A stretch of 16,639 bases of DNA, taken from assembly GCA_900768725.1 (NCBI GenBank), contig CAAGDU010000128.1, positions 1 through 16,639 of the forward strand, given 5' to 3'. The notes beneath the pieces are model-generated. The model had not been told where the DNA came from. It was given only the letters and a program-made list of their open reading frames with translations, and ran no database searches. A program made the translations under genes and the position numbers. The DNA comes from Bacteroidales bacterium (GTDB taxonomy: Bacteria > Bacteroidota > Bacteroidia > Bacteroidales > Paludibacteraceae). Positions within the stretch are counted from its first letter, which is position 1. Each line of letters opens with the position of its first letter. This document shows positions 12,242 through 16,639 of the stretch, one piece after another.

Positions 12242-13450
12242 CTACAGATTATATAATTTCTCTTTCAGTACCAGCATCGTTGAGTCGAACACTGCCTTGT
12301 ATTTCGCAGGCACGGGCTCCACGGGCGGCGACTCCATCTTCAGCGGGTCGATGGGTGTCCCGTTCTTCCACACGCGGAAGTCCAGATGCGGCCCCGTGGA
12401 CGACCCGCTGCTGCCCACATAGCCTATCACCTCGCCTTGCTGCACGCGCCCGCCGACACGCAGGTCTTTCGCGTACTTGCTCAGGTGGAGGTAGGCGGTG
12501 GTGTAGGTGCTGTTATGCCGTATCTTCACCGTGTGTCCCCCGCCGCCTTTGTAGCCTTTTTCTATCACCGTGCCGTCGCCTATTGACACCACGGGCGTGC
12601 CCGCCGGCGCCGCATAGTCCACGCCCGTATGGGGACGCACCACCTTATAGATAGGGTGCTTGCGCGCGTAGGTGAAGCGGCTGGAGATACGTTTGTAGTT
12701 AAGCGGCGCTTTCAAGAACGCCTTGCGCAGGCTGTTGCCTTGCTCATCGAAGTAGCCGCTAACCGCCTCGTTCTCAAACCAATACGCCTCTTGCCAACGC
12801 CGCCCGTGGTAGAAATGGGCGGCGTAGATACTGCCTATGCCTATGCGCGTGCTGTCCACGAACTGCTCCTCGTAATACACCCTCACCGAGTCGCCTTTCT
12901 GCAAGCCGAAGAAGTCTATCGTCCATGCGTATATCTCGCTCAGTTCCAGCGCCAAGTCCACGGGCAGGTCGTTCTCCACCATCGCGTTCCAGAGGCTGCT
13001 CTCTATCGTCGCTTGCGCACTGCGCTCCACCAAGGTAATCGGTTTCTCGTGGTGCTCCACGTGCAGCGAGTCGGTCAGGTGCAGCACCTTCGCGGTACGG
13101 ATATCGGGCTGATAGACCCAGTAGCGGAGCAGGCTGTCGGGCTGATAGAGTGCCATATAGCGCTTACCCGCCCGTATCTGCCGCACGTCAAACTGCGCCT
13201 TGTCAAGCGTCAGCACCCCCGTCAGTTGCTGCGTGTTGGCACCGCAGCGTTTGAGTATCCCGCCTAAGGTCTCCCCCTCGCGCACATACCCCGTGTCCAC
13301 GCGGAAAGAGTCGATAGGAATACCGTACTCATACCGCACAAACACGCTATCGCCGCAAGGCGTCTCCTCCTCGCAGCGACTCCCGCCCCGCTGCCCGCAA
13401 CCGCTCAACACCAGCAGACAGCACAATAAAATATAAGGAAAATGTTTCAA
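12242..13450 (-). CDS. M23-family metallopeptidase lipoprotein (LytM-like)
   Basis: A 402-residue protein. The likely start is TTG at 13450: it gives a good lipoprotein signal (MKHFPYILLCCLLVLSGC, C18), and no in-frame ATG exists upstream before a stop. The middle part (YVREGETLGGILKRCGANTQ, then YMALYQPDSLLRYWVYQ) resembles the OapA/LysM-like and Csd3-like regions found before M23 domains. The M23 domain covers about 265-375: H274-x3-D278 in PHTGVDYAAPAGTPV, YLHLSKYAKDLRVGGRV, GEVIGYVGSSGSSTGPH, and H355-L-D357-F-R. The last position is usually histidine (HxH) and ligates zinc; here it is aspartate, which I recall in some Bacteroidetes relatives but cannot verify. Expected role: cleaving peptidoglycan cross-links in the periplasm, or activating other wall enzymes. 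A 238-bp repeat mosaic precedes it. Confidence 0.9.
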   Translation of the reverse strand: MKHFPYILLCCLLVLSGCGQRGGSRCEEETPCGDSVFVRYEYGIPIDSFRVDTGYVREGETLGGILKRCGANTQQLTGVLTLDKAQFDVRQIRAGKRYMALYQPDSLLRYWVYQPDIRTAKVLHLTDSLHVEHHEKPITLVERSAQATIESSLWNAMVENDLPVDLALELSEIYAWTIDFFGLQKGDSVRVYYEEQFVDSTRIGIGSIYAAHFYHGRRWQEAYWFENEAVSGYFDEQGNSLRKAFLKAPLNYKRISSRFTYARKHPIYKVVRPHTGVDYAAPAGTPVVSIGDGTVIEKGYKGGGGHTVKIRHNSTYTTAYLHLSKYAKDLRVGGRVQQGEVIGYVGSSGSSTGPHLDFRVWKNGTPIDPLKMESPPVEPVPAKYKAVFDSTMLVLKEKLYNL

Positions 13451-13688
13451 AGGATGAATACTTTTTGTTTGACCGCTTCGCTGTCCGACCGCTGTCCGGG
13501 TACGCAGGCGTCCCCGCCTGCTTTCCGACCGCTTCGCTGAACGACTATTTCACTATCCGACCGTTTCGCTGAACGACTGATTTATTCTCTAAAACGGTAT
13601 TGGTCTGATAGCGCGAAGCGCGGTCTTTCAGCGTCAGCGGTCTTTCAGCGTCAGCGGTCTTTTAGCGCGTAGCGCGGTCTGACAGTCG
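13451..13688. repeat. Mosaic of direct and inverted repeats between M23 and glycosyltransferase genes
   Basis: The left half has repeats of GACCGCTTCGCTGAACGACT, with two near-exact 22-bp copies at 13525-13546 and 13557-13578 (one mismatch). The right half has units starting GGTCT, including two exact copies of GGTCTTTCAGCGTCAGC and two outer GCGCG-AGCGC units; these are roughly the inverse of the left units. A perfect 7-bp hairpin (GCAGGCG, loop TCCC, CGCCTGC) lies at 13504-13521. I see no gene in this region. Confidence 0.8.
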
Positions 13689-14429
13689 TTAGACGGTCTT
13701 CTTCGGATACTTCCTCGTCCACGACGACACTTTCAGCCGAATCACGCCCAGTAGCGCCTCCGAGAAAATACCGCCCGACATCTTGCTCGTGCCCAGCACG
13801 CGGTTCACGAAGATAATCGGCACCTCCTTGATACGGAAGCCGCACTTGTAGGCGGTGAACTTCATCTCTATCTGGAAGGCATAGCCCTTGAAGCGTATCT
13901 TGTCTAACTCGATGGTCTCCAGCACCTTACGGCGATAGCAGACGAAGCCGGCGGTGGTGTCGCACACGGGCATGCCCAGCACGAAACGCACGTACTTGCT
14001 GGCAAAATAACTCATCAGCACGCGCCCCATAGGCCAGTTCACCACGTTCACGCCCGTAACATAACGGCTTCCTATCGCCAAGTCTGCGCCCTCGTTGGCG
14101 CAGGCGTCGTACAATTTGAGCAGGTCTTGCGGGTTGTGGCTGAAGTCGGCGTCCATCTCGAAGATGTAGTCTGCCTTATGCTCTATCGCCCACTTGAAGC
14201 CGGCGATGTAGGCTGTGCCCAGTCCCAACTTCCCGCGGCGCTCCACAAGGTGCACACGACCTTGGAACTTGCCTGCCATCAGTCCTTTCACGATGTCCGC
14301 CGTACCGTCGGGAGAACCATCGTCTATCACCAGCACCTCAAACGCCAGCGGCAGGTTCATCACCGCCGTGATAATCGCTTCGATGTTCTCTTTCTCGTTG
14401 TACGTAGGGATAATTACTAACCGTTCCAT
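13689..14429 (-). CDS. GT2 polyprenol-phosphate mannosyltransferase-like (Dpm1 family)
   Basis: A 246-residue cytoplasmic or membrane-associated glycosyltransferase. Motifs in order: LVIIPTYNEKENIEAII (4-20); DDGSPDGT (36-43); KLGLGTAYIAGFKWAI (67-82); the metal/nucleotide-binding D93-x-D95 in FEMDADFSHNP; GSRYV (120-124); TTAGFVCYRRKVLE; and FKGYAFQIEMKF. This is the classical single-domain Dpm1/Ppm1 layout, which transfers mannose or another hexose from a nucleotide sugar to polyprenyl phosphate. No C-terminal membrane domain is present, so another protein would use the lipid-linked sugar. The next sugar-handling genes are several kb away, so the pathway (protein O-glycosylation or glycan decoration) is open. 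The stop codon adjoins the GGTCT repeat mosaic. Family call firm, acceptor and sugar inferred. Confidence 0.92.
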   Translation of the reverse strand: MERLVIIPTYNEKENIEAIITAVMNLPLAFEVLVIDDGSPDGTADIVKGLMAGKFQGRVHLVERRGKLGLGTAYIAGFKWAIEHKADYIFEMDADFSHNPQDLLKLYDACANEGADLAIGSRYVTGVNVVNWPMGRVLMSYFASKYVRFVLGMPVCDTTAGFVCYRRKVLETIELDKIRFKGYAFQIEMKFTAYKCGFRIKEVPIIFVNRVLGTSKMSGGIFSEALLGVIRLKVSSWTRKYPKKTV

Positions 14430-14436
14430 GTTATAT

Positions 14437-14464
14437 AATTATGAATTATGAATTAAGAATTAAG
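14437..14464 (+). repeat. Heptamer array, AATTATG/AATTAAG type
   Basis: Four head-to-tail 7-mers: AATTATG twice, AATTAAG twice. It is the inverse of the array at 14533-14560, with 68 bp between them. Confidence 0.9.
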
Positions 14465-14532
14465 AGAGCGTCGTTTATTATGAATTACGAATGATGAGTG
14501 CGTATGCTCTGAAAACTCAATTCCAACGCCCT

Positions 14533-14560
14533 CATAATTCATAATTCATAATTCATAATT
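14533..14560 (-). repeat. Heptamer array, CATAATT type, overlapping a gene end
   Basis: Four exact CATAATT units on the plus strand (AATTATG on minus). Two of them supply the last codons (Asn-Tyr-Glu-Leu) and the TGA stop of the metallo-beta-lactamase-fold gene. Confidence 0.9.
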
Positions 14561-15409
14561 ACACAGCACTCTTGTCTCGTTTGGCTGCGTCCGCGGCAGC
14601 GCTTCCAGGTACACGTCCTCTCCCGCGCGAATCCCCTCTGCCGCCAAGCGGTCTGCCACGGTCTGAAACGCCACCTCGGGGTCGTTGTTCTCCAGCGACA
14701 GGTGGCACAGCCATATATGCCGTATGCCCTCGTGGTAGTTGCGCGCCAGCAACTCCCCGCAGGTTACGTTGCTCTGGTGTCCTCTCGGCGACAGAATCCG
14801 CTCTTTCAGGTAGGTGGGGTATGGACCGTTCAGCAGCAGGTGTTCATCGTGGTTCGCTTCTATCACGATGTGGTTCGCCGTCTGCAAATAGCCTTCCATC
14901 TCCGCGCTCGGTGTCCCGCAGTCGGTGGCGAGCATCCAGCGTTGTCCCAAGAAGTCTATCACATACCCCACGCACTCCGTCGAGTCGTGACTGATACCGA
15001 AGGTCTGCACTTGCATGACGGGAGTCCCTTGCGCCTCGTGGTGCGCCGCGCACAGCAACGGCAACTCCCAGCACGCGCCCTTCTCGAAGTACTTCCGCGA
15101 GGTCTTCAACTTCTCCCGCACGCCGTAGTTGCGGTCTATCCCCTCGTGCACAAGGGGCGTTGCGTATATCGGCAGGCGCACACGTTCACCCAGCGTGCCC
15201 ACCGCGCGGATATGGTCCGCGTGGTCATGCGTAACCAGCACGCCCGCTATGTTGCCGAAGTCCAGACCCATACCCCGCAGGTGCTTCTGTATCGTGCGAG
15301 CAGATATGCCGGCATCTATCAGAACGCCCTGCTCGCGCGTGCCCAGATAGTAGCAGTTCCCGCTACTCCCGCTCGCCAAACTACGAAATATGAAGTCCTT
15401 TTCTCCCAT
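14546..15409 (-). CDS. Metallo-beta-lactamase-fold hydrolase, WalJ/YycJ-like
   Basis: About 287 residues from ATG 15409-15407. A TTG further upstream at 15430 lies inside the -7 promoter box and is rejected. The zinc-binding motif is T60-H-D-H-A-D-H66, after SLASGSSGNCYYLG and GVLIDAGIS, a start typical of YycJ/WalJ proteins. Later conserved parts are ATDCG, IEANHDEHLL, LSPRGHQSNVTCGELLA and IWLCHLSLENNDPEVA. Family members are cytoplasmic and are thought to be DNA 5'-3' exonucleases or related phosphodiesterases. The family end is near VYLEALPRT; here a short tail follows whose final residues NYEL come from a repeat array. It has a good promoter at 15459-15428, giving a very short 5' leader. 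Its walK/walR-type partners are absent, as expected outside Firmicutes. Confidence 0.9.
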   Translation of the reverse strand: MGEKDFIFRSLASGSSGNCYYLGTREQGVLIDAGISARTIQKHLRGMGLDFGNIAGVLVTHDHADHIRAVGTLGERVRLPIYATPLVHEGIDRNYGVREKLKTSRKYFEKGACWELPLLCAAHHEAQGTPVMQVQTFGISHDSTECVGYVIDFLGQRWMLATDCGTPSAEMEGYLQTANHIVIEANHDEHLLLNGPYPTYLKERILSPRGHQSNVTCGELLARNYHEGIRHIWLCHLSLENNDPEVAFQTVADRLAAEGIRAGEDVYLEALPRTQPNETRVLCNYEL

Positions 15410-15427
15410 TGTGCACGAATTAGGCGG

Positions 15428-15459
15428 CAAAGTTACGAATAATAACTGAAATATGCAAA
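15428..15459 (-). promoter_or_regulatory. Bacteroidetes-type promoter for the WalJ-like gene
   Basis: Reading leftward: TTTG (15459-15456), a 20-bp spacer, TAACTTTG (15435-15428). The ATG lies 18 bases beyond, so the leader is only about 12 nt. Confidence 0.8.
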
Positions 15460-15548
15460 TTATTTAGACTTTTTTAAGAAAAAACATTATGAAAGGATGC
15501 CACCGAAACCAAAAGGAGGTGAGCATATAAAATTTTTATGTAGTAATG

Positions 15549-15580
15549 TTTGCACATGTTCGGAAAAATACCTATCTTTG
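15549..15580 (+). promoter_or_regulatory. Bacteroidetes-type promoter for the ProX-like gene
   Basis: TTTG (15549-15552), a 20-bp spacer, TATCTTTG (15573-15580). The ATG at 15606 is 25 bases downstream. This excludes an upstream in-frame ATG at 15546. Confidence 0.82.
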
Positions 15581-15605
15581 CAACGTAATAATATCCATAC
15601 ACTTT

Positions 15606-16145
15606 ATGCAGTTTCCTACTATTAGTTCGCGTGCAGACCTTGTTTTTGAGTGGCTTACAAAGCACGATATTCCTTTCACCTGCTATGCACATCCTGAAGG
15701 TAAGACCATCGAAGAAGCCAAACAATGGTGGCACAACGATGGGAGCGTGCACTGCAAGAATCTCTTTTTTCGCAACCACAAAGGTAATCAGCACTATCTG
15801 GTCTGTTTTCATTGCGACCACGACTTGGATATCCACGACTTGGAGCACCGTCTCAAGGCGCAACTGCAAGCACTTGGTCAACCTTCACCCGGAAAACTCA
15901 GCTTTGCCTCGCCGGAGCGCATGATGCGCTATCTCGGATTGGAGCCGGGCAGCGTTTCTCCTTTCGGACTTATCAACGATTCCGACCACCATGTCATCCT
16001 CTTTTTAGACAACCGATTGCGCGAAGCCGACACACTCTCTTTCCATCCCAATGATTGCCGTGGGACAGTGGTAATTACCCGCGCAGACTTTGAGCACTAT
16101 CTCACGATAGTTGGTAATCCGTATGAATACATGAAGTTATATTAA
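15606..16145 (+). CDS. Prolyl-tRNA editing protein, ProX/YbaK family
   Basis: A 179-residue single-domain cytoplasmic protein. The start is set at 15606 (MQFPTISSRADLVFEWL) because the promoter ends at 15580 and the upstream in-frame ATG overlaps its -33 box. Family landmarks: YAHPEGKTIEEAKQ; the conserved lysine K51 in VHCKNLFFRN; LSFASPERMMRYLGLEPGSV (98-117); and SPFGLINDSD (118-127). The order and spacing match ProX/PrdX proteins, which hydrolyse Ala (or Cys) wrongly attached to tRNA-Pro, replacing or assisting the INS editing domain of ProRS. A YbaK-like Cys-tRNA-Pro deacylase is the near alternative. It is a lone gene with its own promoter and a hairpin terminator after it. The link to translation quality control fits with, but does not depend on, the two synthetase genes nearby. 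Confidence 0.9.
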   Translation: MQFPTISSRADLVFEWLTKHDIPFTCYAHPEGKTIEEAKQWWHNDGSVHCKNLFFRNHKGNQHYLVCFHCDHDLDIHDLEHRLKAQLQALGQPSPGKLSFASPERMMRYLGLEPGSVSPFGLINDSDHHVILFLDNRLREADTLSFHPNDCRGTVVITRADFEHYLTIVGNPYEYMKLY

Positions 16146-16175
16146 GGAGAACAACGACCTATACACTTAATAGCG

Positions 16176-16204
16176 AAGACGGCTACCTTTCGGGCAGCCG
16201 TCTT
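16176..16204. terminator. Hairpin terminator between proX-like gene and exbD
   Basis: Stem AAGACGGCT (16176-16184) pairs with AGCCGTCTT (16196-16204), with two further CC/GG pairs inside the loop. It is followed by TTGC and later TTT. It lies between convergent genes, so it may serve both; the U-run is weak. Confidence 0.7.
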
Positions 16205-16239
16205 TGCTATGTTTATACAAAATCGAATTGAAACTTGTA

Positions 16240-16639
16240 TTAGAAACTCGTGCGCTGGGTTGAAGCGTAACTAATCTTCAAGGCGTAAGCACGGCGGAGT
16301 TCTTGCTTAATGTCTGCAATCACACCCATGCGGGTCTCCTTGTCAGCTTTGATAGATACGGTCATCAAACCTTGGTCTTGCTCCTTCATCGAAGAACGCT
16401 CGTTCACGATGTACTCGCCAATCTCGTTAGTCTCTGCAAACGCATCGTCCAACTGAATACGCGTTTCTGCACCATACTGCTTGCGGAACTCTGCGGTGGG
16501 CGTACCTACGTAGATGTAGCGCACCAGCGACTTCTTTTCCAACTTCACCAACTCCGTAGCCTGCGGCACTTTGAATTGCACCTTGTAGGATACCTCTTTC
16601 ATGGAGGTTACGGACATGAAGAAGAACAAGAGCATGAAG
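16240..16639 (-). CDS. exbD: ExbD/TolR biopolymer transport protein, C-terminal part (runs off right edge)
   Basis: About 132 residues are visible, ending in TAA at 16242-16240. The frame remains open to the window edge, reading F-M-L-L-F-F-F-M-S at the point where ExbD's single transmembrane helix ends; the true start lies outside. The periplasmic domain follows with the Bacteroidetes ExbD wording: TRIQLDDAFAETNEIGEYIV, QGLMTVSIKADKETRMGVIA, DIKQELRRAYALKISYAS. ExbD couples the proton gradient through ExbB to TonB, powering outer-membrane receptors such as SusC-type transporters. In this phylum exbB, one or two exbD copies and tonB usually sit together, so the partners are probably just beyond the right edge. 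An internal methionine near 16635 should not be taken as the start. Confidence 0.88.
   Translation of the reverse strand, partial: FMLLFFFMSVTSMKEVSYKVQFKVPQATELVKLEKKSLVRYIYVGTPTAEFRKQYGAETRIQLDDAFAETNEIGEYIVNERSSMKEQDQGLMTVSIKADKETRMGVIADIKQELRRAYALKISYASTQRTSF

Noticed and set aside
13451..13688. CRISPR array or integron attC cluster
   Set aside because: Units are of mixed length and orientation without regular unique spacers, no cas or integrase gene is near, and the simple R/L boxes of attC sites are not seen.
15410..15430. TTG start extending the WalJ-like protein by seven residues
   Set aside because: The codon lies inside the -7 promoter box, so it would not be transcribed.
15488..15529. 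A 13-codon ORF followed by a Shine-Dalgarno-like AAAGGAGGTGA (15512-15522)
   Set aside because: The ORF is too short to judge, lies upstream of the mapped promoter for the next gene, and no proper start codon with a frame follows the site. The 11-base match to the anti-16S sequence is probably chance.
15546..15605. Upstream ATG extending the ProX-like protein by 20 residues
   Set aside because: That ATG overlaps the -33 box of a well-formed promoter and the extension has no family similarity.

Overview
The window comes from a member of the Bacteroidota, probably an uncultured or gut/rumen-type Bacteroidales. Evidence: four promoters match the Bacteroides-type pattern (TTTG, then 20 bp, then TAnnTTTG); most genes lack a Shine-Dalgarno sequence; lipoprotein signal peptides are frequent; and ThrRS, ArgRS, ExbD and the short Wza/Wzc proteins are of the Bacteroidetes kind. 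Fifteen protein genes can be supported, two of them cut by the window edges. I see no tRNA, rRNA, CRISPR array, transposase or phage gene.

Layout. 1-523 (-): 5' end of mutS2. 524-843: AT-rich, repeat-bearing gap. 844-2238 (-): a DciA/DUF721-like protein and a secreted GH73 glucosaminidase with LysM repeats. 2267-2314: overlapping divergent promoters. 2336-8039 (+): a five-gene rightward unit for surface polysaccharide, namely a small lipoprotein, a WlbA/WbpB-like sugar-nucleotide dehydrogenase, two different Wza-type export lipoproteins and a Wzc-type tyrosine autokinase. It ends at a perfect 19-bp hairpin (8131-8175) that it shares with the convergent leftward block 8320-15409 (-). That block holds thrS, argS, an M23 peptidase lipoprotein, a Dpm1-like glycosyltransferase and a WalJ/YycJ-like metallo-beta-lactamase-fold protein. 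15428-15580: two divergent promoters. 15606-16145 (+): a ProX/YbaK-type prolyl-tRNA editing protein. 16240-16639 (-): exbD, cut by the right edge.

How the genes fit together. The rightward unit makes sense as a capsule or exopolysaccharide export module: precursor oxidation, polymer export through the outer membrane, and chain-length control by tyrosine phosphorylation. GH73 and M23 are cell-wall hydrolases. ThrRS, ArgRS and the prolyl-tRNA editor serve translation. MutS2 and DciA-like concern DNA maintenance.

The most unusual feature is not a gene system but the repeats. Nearly every gap carries short tandem or palindromic repeats: 7-bp arrays of several sequence types, 9-bp and 11-bp arrays, a C/G-rich 8-bp-stem hairpin, and a mosaic of about 240 bp. 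Members of the same families occur in frame inside genes: the hairpin inside thrS, the TTTGACAATT-type repeat inside argS, and an AATTATG array that supplies the last codons and stop of the metallo-beta-lactamase-fold gene. This resembles the protein-invading palindromic elements known from Rickettsia. I found no convincing hidden defence or mobile system.
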